Positions 12,901 through 23,590 of a stretch of DNA of 64,000 bases are shown one piece after another. The stretch's first letter is position 1. Each line of letters begins with the position of its first letter. Source of the DNA: Diospyros lotus. Taxonomy: Eukaryota > Streptophyta > Magnoliopsida > Ericales > Ebenaceae. Both the position numbers and the translations under genes were made by a program. The DNA is taken from assembly GCF_014633365.1 (NCBI RefSeq), contig NC_068340.1:22423879-22487878 (forward strand). Direction: 5' to 3'. The notes under the pieces are model-generated. The model did no database searches. It was not told where the DNA came from and saw only the letters and a program-made list of their open reading frames with translations.

Positions 12901-15411
12901 TTCTACGGTAGAGCCTTCTACTCCTTAACCCAAAATGATATAGAAGTTTTTATTACACTATCATACATGGGGGAGACAATGTACTATATAACCTATTATT
13001 AGTTTTTCATTCTTACTAATGTTTATCGTTCTCCTTTTGTTATGTTGTTCCCTAGCTACCCCTTGTGTCTATTCTCAAAACTTAGTGATTCAAGGCAGAC
13101 AAGCAATGTAAGAGAAGATGATGGCTTATCATAAATAATACAGGGGATTTGGTTAAATTACCTATTGCAAAAAAGGTAAGAAAATGTCATTGGGTGTTTA
13201 CTATCAAGCTAATCTTGTCTGAAGCAGACATATGTAAGGCCTGATTGGTGGTGAAACTGTGAAACGATACACTCATATCCAGGGGATTAACTATGAAGAA
13301 AGATTTGCTTAAATTGCCAAATGAATTCTGTAAAGAGTTTTATTGTCATTGATTGCAAATTTTGGGCAATCACTTTTTACAGTTTGACATAAAAATATAT
13401 TTCTTCACGTATATTTAGAGGAGAAAGTATACGCGAAAATTCCACCTGGCCTTAATGTTCTTGATTTTGAAGGCAAAGTATGTAAGTTAATGAAAGCACT
13501 GCATGGGCTGAAACAATCATCAGGAGCATAGTTTTAATAATTTTCAAAAGCTACCTGCGGATTTAGTTATAAATAAAGTCAAGCTAATCATAATTATTTA
13601 TTAAACATCTTCTTCATCAGAACATAATTGCACTAAGAGTGTGTGCCAATGATATTTTTTTGATAAGAAATGATAGAGATACAAAAGTTGAGATGACATC
13701 TTGCATGAGAATGTGATATGAAAGACTCCGGAAGTTTGAATTATTTTCTTGGTACTGAAGTAGCAAGATGAAGGCATGTGATATTTATTTTCTAGTGGAA
13801 GTATGCCACAGGTCTTGTGAAAGAGACAGGAAAGTGTTATGATCCTCGGATCTGAATGTGGATTCTCAGCCAATGGCAAGAATTAGGGCTGAAAGTGGCG
13901 AGAGAGAAGGCAGAAAATGAGGAGAATTGAGAGGAGAATTAATAGAGAGAGAAGAACAGAAAGATGAGAGAGAGAGAGAGAGAGAACATTCTGGAGGGAG
14001 AGAAATTAAGAGAGAAACATAGAATTCTGAGAGAGAGAATTGGAGAGAGAAATTCAGAAATTGAAATTTAGTATTTTCATTGAATGACTACAAAACAGAT
14101 GATTAGCTTTATATATAGCTAATCAATCAATCAGCTATTACAATTTCAGTTAAAAGTTGTAATGTCCTCAAGTAAAAAAAACAAAGAAGCTGAGCAGCAA
14201 GGGAAATTGATTGAGCAAATCTTGAAATTTCCAGCTGTAGTTAGTAGAGGTAAAATAGAACTGGAAGTAGCAACAGGACCAATGGTTTTCTATCTTTCCA
14301 TGCAAGTTCCCATGATTTCACACCAAAGCGGAATAGATACTTCAATTCTCCCATGAAAAGGACAATGTTTGGATGCCACAGGCGTTTTATAATTGTGACC
14401 TCTCTCAAAAATTCCTTCAATCGCTCTGGATGGAAATCTTGATCCTAAAAATCTTTACAGCCACATCTGAGCCCTGCCAATCAACATGATGGACAACATC
14501 AAAGGAATCTGATCTGATTCTCTCTTTCAGAACCTGGTCACTCTCTGGAATATCTGAATCCTCCACCTCAAGTGAAAGTTCTTGAGTTGTTTTAGTTGGA
14601 ACAATTTGACTTTCCTTGACAAACCTAAAATCACCTTGGACTGTAATGTTCTTTGTATCAAAAGTGCCTACAAATGGCTGGACTTCTCCCTGACCAAGTA
14701 GAGGGAGATGCTTTAAAGGAAGAGGATCTTTAACTGTGTTCATTGAGCTTGTGATGGGGGCAAGGTCACATGATTTGAAAAGATTCAAATCCCAATCATT
14801 GATATCTTTGTTGTTGTTTGAACTAGGCACCTTGTTGTGTTCATCCTCAGGTTGCTCAGAACATGTCATGTCAGCAGTATCACCATTAATTCCTTCCAAA
14901 ATTTGATCAGTCTTCTCCTTTGACAGAAAGTCCTCCAGCAAGTTGGATGGCGGAATTCTATGAATCACTCCATTTCTTGGTGGGTGCAGATCTGATCTTT
15001 CCTTAGGAGGAAAATCAGAATAAGGTCACACGAAGATAGAGGCATCATCATGAATCCATCAAATTTCCTTGTTTGGGCTTCCATAGTTGCCTCCATTGCC
15101 CAAACTTCCAATCCAATGTCTCAAGCTTCTGATCCATTGTAATGATCGCCTCATGGTTTATGCTGAATCCAGCTTCCAGTGAATCAACGCGAGACTGCAA
15201 ATTCGAGACTGTCACATTCACCTGCTGCAATTGTGACTCAAACTGCTTCATTCTTGTACTGTCAGCCATGGAAGAAATTTCACAAGTAGGAGAAGTCGAA
15301 GGCCAAGGGACAGCTTTGATACCAATTTGTTATGATCCTTGGATCTATATGTGGATTCTCAGCCAATGGCAAGAATTAGGGCTGAAAGTGGTGAGAGAAA
15401 AGGCAGAAAAT

Positions 15412-15443
<32 letters not shown>

Positions 15444-18400
15444 GAGAGAGAGACCGGGAGAGAGAAATTCGGAAACTGAAATTTAGTATTTTCATTGAAT
15501 GACTCCAAAACAGATTGATTTGCTTTATATATAGCTAATCAATCAGCTGTCACAATTTCAGTTACAAGTTTTAGCTGTTCTCTAGAGAATTAATACTCCA
15601 CAGCTGACATTCACATTAAATGGCTACAACCTACTGAAACCCTAGGAACCTGGCAGAAAGTTGGGTGTAAGCCGATTGATAGTCCTACGAAGCTAAATGT
15701 TTATCTAAGTGCAGATAGCAAGAGTCCTCCCATAGAGAAAGAAAAATATCTGTGGATAGTGATTCTATTACTCTAGTTATCACGCACTCTATTGGAGATT
15801 GCATATGTTGTAAGTGTTGTCATCCAGCTCATGCACTTGCCATGAGAGACACGTGGAAGCCATCTATAGAATGCTCTGCTACTTTAAGTCCTCATCAAGT
15901 AAGTGATTTGTATTCTCTAGATATGGTCACACAAAGAGGCATTTACAAATGCTAATTAGCATGTTCCTCCCCTGATAGGAGATCTATCTCAAGATATTGC
16001 ACTTCTGTAGGAGGCAATCTAGTTACTTGGCAAAGCAAGAAGTAGTTAGTTACGAGATCTAGTACCAAAACTGAGTTTAGAGCTATGATCTGTTGTGTGA
16101 AACGTTATGGTTGAAAATCCTGTTAAAAGATTTGGATTTATGGATGAAGGACCTATTTGTTGGGTTTGTATAATCTAATTGCACCACACACCCAAGAAGG
16201 GGGGGGGGGGGGGGGGGGCGCGAATTAGGTGTTTATAATTTTTAAAATTTTGTAAGGTTTGCAAGAGAAATATGAAAACAGTGAATTATGAGCAAGAAGA
16301 TGTAAATCAAAGTATGCAAGAGAAACAAAGAATTTAGAGTGGTTCGGCTCAACCCAGTCTACACCCACTACTCTAGCTCCCCACTAGAGATTTCGAATTC
16401 CACTAAAAACCTCCTACTTAAATCAAGTAGACCTTCTAGCAAACCGCTAGGAATATACAATCTTCTACTTATAATCAAGTAGGCCTTTAGCAAATCACTA
16501 GGAATATACAACCTCCTACTTATGATCAAGTAGGCCTTTAGCAAACCGCTAGGAAAGATACAAAAACAAGAGATAAATCTCTCAACACTATCTATCTAGA
16601 ACAAGGCTTGAATAAGTCTCTTACAATGAATAAAACAACCTTGATAGAAAAATGAGAGTAAAAAATAAAGCATAATAAAACTTGAGAATGAGCAATGTAA
16701 AACTTTGTAAGCCCATTGTCTAATCTCCTCTCAAGCTTCAATTCTTCTTCTATTTATAGGCTTTTCCATTCCCTCTTGAAGATATAACTGTTAAGAGACA
16801 GAGATAGAGAAATCTCACCTGCAGAAATCAAGTACAGTTAGCTGTTGGAGTTTCTATGACAAAACCGATTGATTGTTTTGAAGAATTGGTTGATTGATTT
16901 TCAAAAGTCTAAAAGGAACAGTCGATAGATTGCAAAAGTCGATCAACAGTTATGAGAACGTTCTATTGGAAATGATGCAGTAACGGTCAATAGCAAACAA
17001 CCAAGAGCATGTAAAATGAACTGTCGATTGTTTATAAGAACCGGTCGAAAGTTTGGACAACTATTTGACTCTTTGTAAAATTCGATCAACTGTTTTTACT
17101 CCAAAAATGAGTGTTTCATCCAAAGGTTTGTGAAACCAATTATCATCATCAAAATTAGTACAACACTATCAAATTGTTTTGTAATAATGAGGAAGGCATG
17201 AATATTGCTCACAATCCAATCTAGAATAATCGAACAAATCATGCCAAAATTGATAGTTTTCATTGGACAGAAAGTTAAACCAAGGAAGACTGGAGAATAG
17301 CTTGTTGATATTCTAACGAAAGGTGTTGGTGAATAGTACTTATTGCACAATAATGGATAAGTTGAACTTGCAAGCTATCTTCACCTTAGCTTGAGGGGAA
17401 GTGTTGACAAATGTGTAGCACAGGTCTAGGACCTTAAGTTTAGGATTTTGATTGCCTTGTGATTATAATTACCTTAAGTCTAGGATTGTGATTGACATAT
17501 CTTGTTTCACATTATTTGTTCACTTAAATCCACCTATGCATGTATAGAAGGCCATTGAGTTAATTGAATAAAGCGATCAATTGTCTTCTTATCTCTTCAT
17601 TCTTATGTTGATCATCTTTCTCTCTTTAAAATATGTTTTCCCAAAAATGAAAAAGATTGATCCCTTTATCATTTGCTTCTCTGATTCAGTCAGGACTTCA
17701 GGCATGAGGTAAATTTGTTGGTGAAGCTCCGCCATCCAAATATAGTCCAATTCCTTGGAGCTGTAACTGATAGAAAGCCTCTAATGTTAATCACTGAGTA
17801 CCTACGTGGGGTAAATTAATCCATTAGTTTGTTATCACTTGTCTTTTTTCTTTTTATCTTTCTTTTGCTTCAAGTCAGAACTTTCTTTTTCCTCATAAAA
17901 GTAAATTTTCCTTGCTAAATTATGGATTTCATAAATGTCGTATTACAGGGTGACCTTCATCAGTACCTAAAGGACAAGGGTGCGCTTAATACACTAACAG
18001 CTATCAACTTTGCATTAGACATTGCCAGGTATTTTAATGATATTTCCTTGGACAACTTACATTAGAAAATGCATGACAGCCTTTATAACTGCAGTCAGTC
18101 CATATATATGTACATATATAAATTTGTATTATTACCTGAGCAACTTGGAGGAGACCGCAAAAGTATCACTTGATAAATGGTTAGTTCGTTGTATATTATT
18201 ATTGCCGAAGCAACCGGGAGGAGAATGTATCAGAATTAAAGAAAATAGGGAAATTCAGAAAAACTAATAATAGTGGTTCTTAAAGTAAGAATGGTATTTG
18301 AATCTTCAGTTGCATTTTGAGACTGGAGGTTGCAAGTTTATACCTTGATGGCTGCATCTGTAACTTGTTTTGGCATACAACTTTTGTCAGTAGTATAACC

Positions 18401-21400
18401 TCAGTGGAGATGCAAATGTTTGACTCTGCTTGTAGAATACGAATCGGATTCTGGCAATGCTCTCTATTAACATCATTGCCATCATCATCACCAACTGCAG
18501 CTTATCCTAACCAAAGTTAGGGTTGGTGTTACAGCATTCATAATGTCAATTAACTTCTAAAAGTTAAATTTACAATACGATCCATGCAAAAGAACAATTT
18601 TTACACTAGATGCCCTTTCTGACGCTACCCTTTGGCAAGGGAATGATGAGATAAAAATCCAACACCATCTTCATATGGAAAAGTTTCATGAGATGGCGGT
18701 GAATGAATATAATTGATGTGGTTCGATTATAAGGCTTACATCTAACCAGAGGAAGATAATAACACTTCTATTTGACTCAGTTCAATTCAATGCAACACAA
18801 CCAAATATATAGAACTCTAAGATATATATGATTATTTTTATACTTAATACGTCATGTATCTCTATCTCTTAATTTAATTTAACCTCTTAAGTTTTCAGAT
18901 GTGTTGATGAGCAAGAATTTGATATAGTTCCACTGTAGTCAGAATGTCTCTATTCAAACCTCAACTTCCAACCTGGTATTTATATAGTTGAATGTGTTTG
19001 CACAATAATAGTAAAATCCGGTGATATATGAGGGGCCATATCAGGAGTATAAATCTTATCCATTTGATCTTTTAGATGAGTTGATGGTCAAAAACTTACT
19101 TGTGAGTGACCTTTAGTGGAACTTGATAATGATAATTTTTCTTTTCACCAAAACAAAACCAACTGTGATATATGTTGAGATGATGATGTTCTTTTTTAAG
19201 TTATGGTGCTCTGGAAAATAGAATGGTAAATTCCAGAATGCTTTCATTAACCTTGTTTGCAGCAGGATGATGTTTCTCACTGAAAGGAAAATAATTTTGT
19301 TCATCTTTTTGAAGCTCTGCTCTCTGAAACATGAACAGACAATAGAGGTCTTTTGTTTCTCACTATGCCATGTTTCTATACTTGCAGAGAAACCAAAAGG
19401 AGAAAAGCTGTAGTATTTTATGTTGATCTTCCAGTAGTTACTTCGAATTCCCAAATGAAGCTTTAATTTCAATGCCATACTAAGCCTAAACATTAATTTT
19501 ATGTGGCCAGGGGTATGGCTTATCTTCATAATGAGCCAAATGTTATAATTCACAGAGACCTAAAGCCAAGGTGCGTTATTGTTTGTGCCAGATCTGAATG
19601 GACATGTACCTGTGTTGTCTTAATGAACTTTTAGTTCTGGATGTGAAGTACAAATTCTCTTTCTCTTGGTTTTGGGTGATTATTCAGTATGTGCTGGCTG
19701 AATGTGGTGATTATTTCAGGAATGTTCTTCTTGTCAACTCAAGTGCAGACCACTTAAAAGTTGGGGACTTTGGACTAAGCAAACTCATTAAGGTTCAAAA
19801 TTCTCATGATGTCTACAAAATGACTGGAGAGACTGGAAGTTGTAAGTTATATGTAAAAATATATGTATATATGCATATAAGTATATATTTTTTTGACATT
19901 TTTAGATAGGATGTTTGGTTAGAGTTTCTTGTCATGCATGATAGATCGGTATATGGCTCCTGAAGTTTTCAGCCACCGGAAGTATGATAAGAAGGTTGAT
20001 GTGTTCTCTTTTGCTATGATACTTTATGAGGTAATTTTGGTCCATAAGAATTTGTGTGCAAGACGTGAATTGATGGAAAGAAGATTAAGTTGGTATGTTT
20101 TTAATTGGGGCAGATGCTTGAAGGTGATCCACCATTCTCACACTTTGAACCTTATGAAGCAGCAAAACATGTGGCAGAAGGACAGAGGCCCACCTTCAGG
20201 GCCAGGGGATATATTTCTGAATTGAGGGTGTAAGTCAACTGCAATCTTCTGGTGTTCTGAAATATTTGGTTACCGTAAATCTGCATGGGACGTAAACTAA
20301 GTAAGATGTGTTAATTGGAAGCCTATATTCGTTATTGATACTTATGGACACATATTAAGAACTCATGCAAGTCATAATATATTTTTTTAGGAGTATCTTG
20401 GACAGTGGAGGGTAAATTGATGAAAAAACTCTCTACACCTACATCTGTGAGCTTAAGTATCCAAGCTTTCTGCCTTTTAGCTTTGAGTTCTGTATTCATC
20501 CTCACTTTGGTATGCACATATCATCCTAACATTCGGTCGACTTCATATACTGTTCAAAAATGTTTATTTATTAAAAAAAAAAATCAAAGTGGAAGTTATA
20601 CCACTTGTTTTTTGCATTGTGTATTATTCTGCCTTATATGATGAAGATGAGCTGAATGCAAATAATATTATCTAAGGTTTTCAGCATAGAAGAAAAGTCT
20701 TATAGAAATACTTGGTGAAGAGGGTTGACAGTAACAGTTGAAACTCAGAAATGTTAGCAAAACTTGGCTCCACCACATTTGCACAAAGTCTGAGTATGGT
20801 CTCCAATTGCATCGTGTGGACTTTGCAGAGGGAGCACAATAAGAGGACATTTGAGGGGGTAGTGTAACACCATATGTCCTCACCAAAAAGTGCTAGTTGA
20901 GGGGTAGTGTAACACTATATGTCCTCACCAACACGCTGACCTTGGGGGTTAATTCCATGCAGGCGACATGCAGCTTGGACTTGTTGAATGATGTGGTGCC
21001 TGCATGGAAAAGACTATTCCAACACATTCCTGAATGTTCCAGGGTTATCCAAATAATTCTCAATGGCCCTTTTCTTTTCTAGATATTCTTTTTGTCTGCT
21101 TTTATGTTCTAGATTACTCTTCATAAATATGGTAGTTGGAAAGATGCATTAATGATGGAAGGTCCCTGGAATGTAGGTGGATGGCTATATATACCTCCAC
21201 CCTTTCATTTTGTTCTCACTCCATTTCTATCAAAGAAAAACATTTCCAGAGCTTCTCTCTCTCTCTCTCTCTCTCTAAAGTAGCTAGCTTGTGGGGTTTG
21301 AAGGCTTGAGGGAAAGGCTTACTTAGCACCAAGGGGGTTTGGTGCAATGCTAAGTGTTGCATGCCAACTCAAGGGAGTAATCGGGGGTGTGAGATAATGG

Positions 21401-21431
21401 TGCCTTTTTGATGTGGGATCCCCCCCCCCCC

Positions 21432-21462
<31 letters not shown>

Positions 21463-23590
21463 ACAAAATACATGGCACCCTCAATAGGCCAAAAATCTCA
21501 TATTGATCAATTTGACCCAAGTCAAATTCAGAGCATTTTCCTAACCTGCACTCACATGGTAATGGTCTTGGGTTGACTCTGATACCACTTATAAAAGCAA
21601 GTCCTCACCCAAAAGTGCTACCTAAGGGTGACTTATAGATTCATGAGACCAAATTTTATATCCATGACCTCCCTAGTAGAGAACTGATGTGGGATTGGAT
21701 TATGAGAATCTCTGCTTCTTTTAATTTTTAGCATCCTCACCATGCTAGAAATTCCATATCTCAATCTGATCCAAAGTCAGTCTCAGAACACTTTCTTAGG
21801 TTGCACCACATGGTAGCAATCATGGGTTGGTTTTGATACCACTTGTAACAACACGATTGTTCACCCAAGAGTGCTAGTTGAATATAACTTATGAGCTCAT
21901 GGGACTGAGTATTATACCCAAGACCTACCTAATAAATTACTGATGCGGGGTTGAATTGCGACAAGATTACCCTTACCACCATTAGTACAATGCAAAATGA
22001 CCACCACTAAACCCATCAAAAATCCATTAGCATCATCATTATCCCCTCAAACCACAACATCATCATGGATTCATCATTGGTACCATAAAAACTGCCATTG
22101 CCACCTCAAAGCCATTTTTTTTTTTGTTACCACTTCATTCAGTCCCCTTCTCTTTGCTTAACCCCAACCATCTCCTTTCTATTATTTTCGTGAAGAATGA
22201 ACCTATCAAAACCCAAGACACCTGTAGGCAAATTTCCATCAAAATTCAGCCAGTCTGAAACCACCTGTCATCCTCAGCTATAGTATAAACTTGCACTGCA
22301 CCATCATCCCTGGCCCTCTTGTCTGCCAGCCCTCTCATGGCTAATGTCCCATGACCAAATCGATCATCCCCCATCCACGACCACAACCAGAACTCTAGTT
22401 CCCCACGCACAACCCCTCTCTCTTCCTCATTTATATGCACTTTCCTACAAAATTATATAGGTATACACTAGTATTATAGCAAGAAATACATAAATATATA
22501 TTTATATATAAAACATTGTGTTTGTGGATTGAGAAATCACCTTGATACTTCTAATGTTGAAAGTATTTCTCCTAGTTGCAATTGGTTCCAAGTCCAGATA
22601 AAGTGGAGGATTTGTGTTAAATAGTTGACAACCAGCATCAAAATCATCAAATCTTTTCTCATGAATTTTAGATCAAATGTGGAGGGCTAGAATTATGTTT
22701 CCAACCAACCTAGTGGGATTAAGACTTTCAATGCTGTTGTTGTAGATATAAAACATGTTTTATGTGATATCAATTAACCTTATATTGGGTTTACTTTTAA
22801 GTTAAACACAAATGTGTATTGATCTGACTTATTAATATTTATTGAGGAAGGGCATTTTGAGTACTTCTTTATCTTGTATGTTGTATGTGCAAGTAACATG
22901 AGCAAATTCCATTCATTTTAACATGATTGAGGGGTCTAAGAGTATGGCTTTTAGTGGGGAAAGGGGGGTTAAGTGAAAACTGGTGAAGTGATAGTTAATC
23001 TTACTCAACCAGTTATAATTAAAGGTTTATTGAGATCAGTTTTATATTTTCTGCTTTGCTCGAACATTATTAGTTCATTTATTCTCAGCACAAGAATATT
23101 GAGTTATTTGAATTTGCAAATCTACAAATGCCGGGACATGCTTAATACCAGTTATTGCTCAATTGAATAGAGATTTCACTAATCCACTGCTTTTTATCAG
23201 TCTGTATTTCTTGTGTTCATCTCTTTTGGGGCATTTATTCCGGTCATCATCTCCTCGGAGCATTTCTTTCTCTTTTATTTTCTTTTCTTCTCCTCTCCAT
23301 CAAGTAATCTGCTAAAGTTTTTGCTAAAAGAGGAAAAAGGCATGAAAAGGAATATAGTTCATCATCCCTCCTAATTTGTAGCGAGACAGGTTTCATCTTA
23401 TGGTATAAGACCTAAAATATTGAGATGCTAATTTTTTTTTTTTTTTTTTGACGGACTTTTTAGGTTAATAGAGCGGTGCTGGGCTGCAGACATGAATCGA
23501 AGACCCTCTTTTTTGGAAATTCTTGCCAGGCTCGAAAAGATCAAGGAGACTGTATCATCAGATCATCACTGGCACATCTTTACTTCTTGA
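6964..23590 (+). CDS. VIK: VIK/ILK-type Raf-like protein kinase, kinase-domain exons (5' exons not found)
   Basis: Nine exons are read in one frame with GT-AG introns: 6964-7080, 9256-9350, 17690-17810, 17949-18028, 19511-19570, 19720-19841, 19945-20030, 20114-20229, 23464-23590 (stop TGA). They sum to 924 nt, 307 residues. Visible in order: a linker with GQNGSHFEPKP and NKCDWEV, the glycine loop GKGSFGE across exons 1-2, VAVKR with the ATP-binding lysine, HPNIVQFLGAV, the catalytic loop HRDLKPRN, DFGLSKL, MAPEVF, and a C-terminal end DHHWHIFTS. This matches Arabidopsis VIK and related integrin-linked-kinase-like group C Raf kinases, which carry N-terminal ankyrin repeats and act near receptor kinases and vacuolar sugar transport. 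The ankyrin exons are not seen here; they are expected to the left, beyond the nested retroelements. Introns 2 (8.3 kb) and 8 (3.2 kb) are swollen by repeats. All catalytic residues are intact and no stop interrupts the exons. Confidence 0.93.
7579..7877 (+). mobile_element. Complete TRIM (miniature LTR retrotransposon), 299 bp
   Basis: Two 92-bp LTRs (7579-7670 and 7786-7877) both start TGTT and end in ACA. The left LTR is followed at once by a primer-binding site TGGTATCAAAGC (7671-7682), and the right LTR is preceded by the purine tract ATGAGGAGG. The element is flanked by the 5-bp target-site duplication ATTAC (7574-7578 and 7878-7882). Only about 115 bp lies between the LTRs, with no coding capacity, so it must have been moved by the proteins of another element. 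It lies in intron 1 of the VIK gene. A half copy is at 5989-6149 and a degenerate one near 18850-19100. Confidence 0.9.
8208..8256 (-). repeat. Orphan 3' tail of the RTE LINE
   Basis: A CAA-repeat (acaacaacaa) followed by ggctttatcccgctatgtgg matches the 3' tail of the two LINE copies in this window, but no LINE coding sequence follows it. It is either an extremely 5'-truncated insertion or a SINE-like derivative using the same tail. It lies in intron 1 of the VIK gene. Confidence 0.65.
10023..11060 (+). mobile_element. Decayed copia gag region with an LTR-like insert
   Basis: Plus-strand translation of 10030-10320 gives copia gag motifs (AQFYDLEQRIQGI, PMATYYLRQRSLWLEIDHY, then a decayed CPVD...LLNESDPVNFLEYLS). 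A damaged zinc knuckle (FCNHYLGHRQHWHT, then a stop and ETC) is at about 10984-11035. Between them, about 10480-10930 looks like foreign LTR sequence with a TATA-like ttataaatacc at 10677. Several stops are present. The region lies in VIK intron 2. Confidence 0.6.
11182..12100 (-). mobile_element. Antisense copia fragments: LTR, PBS and two gag pieces
   Basis: On the minus strand, 12100-11960 codes for a copia gag piece (AWLINSMEPRIGRTYLF ... AKEIWNAVQEMYSNL). It is followed by a probable 222-bp LTR (11938-11717, TGTGAGA...CTATCACA), a primer-binding site TGGTATCAGAGC (11716-11705), and the gag start of a second element (11367-11182, ending KLIVFANYLSWVASVKMWFKG). One copia element therefore inserted into the gag gene of another. 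The remainder is lost or unrecognisable. The region lies in VIK intron 2. Confidence 0.65.
12400..12860 (-). mobile_element. Probable antisense LTR with primer-binding site
   Basis: Position 12412-12400 read on the minus strand is TGGTATCGAAGCC, a primer-binding site with one change. Next to it, starting at 12413, is AT-rich sequence with a tattta-type promoter region (gtatttatacaagg on the plus strand near 12470), as expected for an LTR ending at the PBS. The outer end is not clear; about 12860 is a guess. Confidence 0.4.
14330..15000 (-). pseudogene. Captured CTR1-like Raf kinase (MAPKKK) fragment
   Basis: Minus-strand translation gives the linker of a CTR1/EDR1-like Raf kinase: PLPLKHLPLLGQGEVQPFV, then SQIVPTKTTQELSLEVED, then DQVLKERI leading into a damaged glycine loop (RSDSFDVVHHVDWQG) and SDVAVKIF with the ATP-binding lysine. 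A one-base frame change near 14440 is followed by DFHPERLKEFLREVTIIKRL and HPNIVLFMG, after which similarity ends. The loop has lost its glycines (GxGSFG read as SDSFD). It covers only the regulatory linker and N-lobe. It sits between the two LTRs of the 13835-15655 element and is not a functional kinase. The VIK host gene is a different Raf subgroup, so it is not a local duplicate. Confidence 0.8.
15048..15269 (-). pseudogene. Gag N-terminal fragment of the capturing LTR element
   Basis: A 73-codon frame starts 60 bp inside the 5' LTR with MADSTRMKQFESQLQQVN, then a heptad-rich stretch (VSNLQSRVDSLEAGF ... MDQKLETLDWKFGQW). This resembles the coiled-coil start of plant Ty3/gypsy-type gag proteins. 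It ends in a stop and is followed by the captured kinase sequence, so only the gag start remains. Assignment to gypsy rather than copia is tentative. Confidence 0.6.
16158..17090. repeat. Probable inserted repeat with 52-bp tandem units
   Basis: The segment separates two parts of the decayed copia RNase H. It starts TGTTGGGTTTGT, contains a run of 20 G (16199-16218), and has three imperfect units of about 52 bp between about 16405 and 16560 (each with ctacttat..atcaagtag and ctagcaaaccgctagg-like ends). It may be a solo LTR; ctatttg occurs at both edges (16152 and 17064), but the ends are not convincing. Confidence 0.4.
18850..19100 (+). repeat. Degenerate TRIM copy
   Basis: The order of landmarks follows the TRIM at 7579: ttaatttaacctcttaag and a cagatgtgttgatg block, then an internal part with ttgaatgtgtttgcaca and tatatgagggg, then again cttttagatgagttgatggt. 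It is strongly diverged, with no clear target-site duplication. It lies in intron 4 of VIK. Confidence 0.45.
20860..21970. repeat. Local repeats and simple sequence in VIK intron 8
   Basis: A unit of about 44 bp (gggtagtgtaacac.atatg followed by tcctcacca) is repeated at about 20860 and 20898. A CT microsatellite is at 21258-21279, and a run of 29 C followed by (AC)9 at 21420-21466. Two diverged copies of a longer repeat start at about 21540 and 21790, each with a tgataccact motif, a cacccaa.agtgct motif and agacct/gacct..ctagta/ctaata. No coding sequence was found. Confidence 0.5.

Larger units (their letters stand above)
13835..15655 (-). mobile_element. Non-autonomous LTR element carrying a captured CTR1-like kinase fragment
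   Basis: Minus-strand element, 1,821 bp, flanked by the 5-bp target-site duplication GAAAG (13830-13834 and 15656-15660). The 5' LTR is at 15655-15328 (TGCCAGG...GATCATAACA), followed by a primer-binding site TGGTATCAAAGCTG and a gag-like start at 15269. Then comes sequence related to a CTR1-like kinase (about 15000-14330), and finally the 3' LTR at about 14158-13835, which lacks roughly the first 85 bp of its U3 and has no clear polypurine tract. No polymerase is encoded. The target is a decayed copia RT whose sense resumes across the insertion. Gene capture by an LTR element is known (for example maize Bs1); this one is inferred from the sequence. Confidence 0.82.
13090..17420 (+). pseudogene. 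Decayed copia reverse transcriptase/RNase H, interrupted by later insertions
   Basis: 13150-13530 has copia RT pieces (CHWVFT; THIQGINYEERFA; LEEKVYAKIPPGLNVLDFEG; LMKALHGLKQSS). 15661-16140 continues with LGCKPIDSPTKLNVYLSAD and then RNase H pieces (SVGGNLVTWQSKKQ; RSSTKTEFRAM). 17180-17390 has the RNase H end (FCNNEEGMNIAHNPI). Many stops are present. The coding sense joins cleanly across 13834/15661, which shows that the element at 13835-15655 was inserted into it. Another repeat seems to separate 16150 from about 17100. The region lies in VIK intron 2. Confidence 0.75.

Noticed and set aside
13601..13879. 92-codon minus-strand frame at the left edge of the captured element
   Set aside because: It runs across the boundary between decayed copia and the LTR, so it cannot be one gene.
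14330..15000. Kinase fragment as a remnant exon of the surrounding VIK gene or an alternative kinase domain
   Set aside because: It is on the opposite strand, belongs to the CTR1-like rather than the VIK group, carries a frameshift, and lies between LTRs with a target-site duplication.
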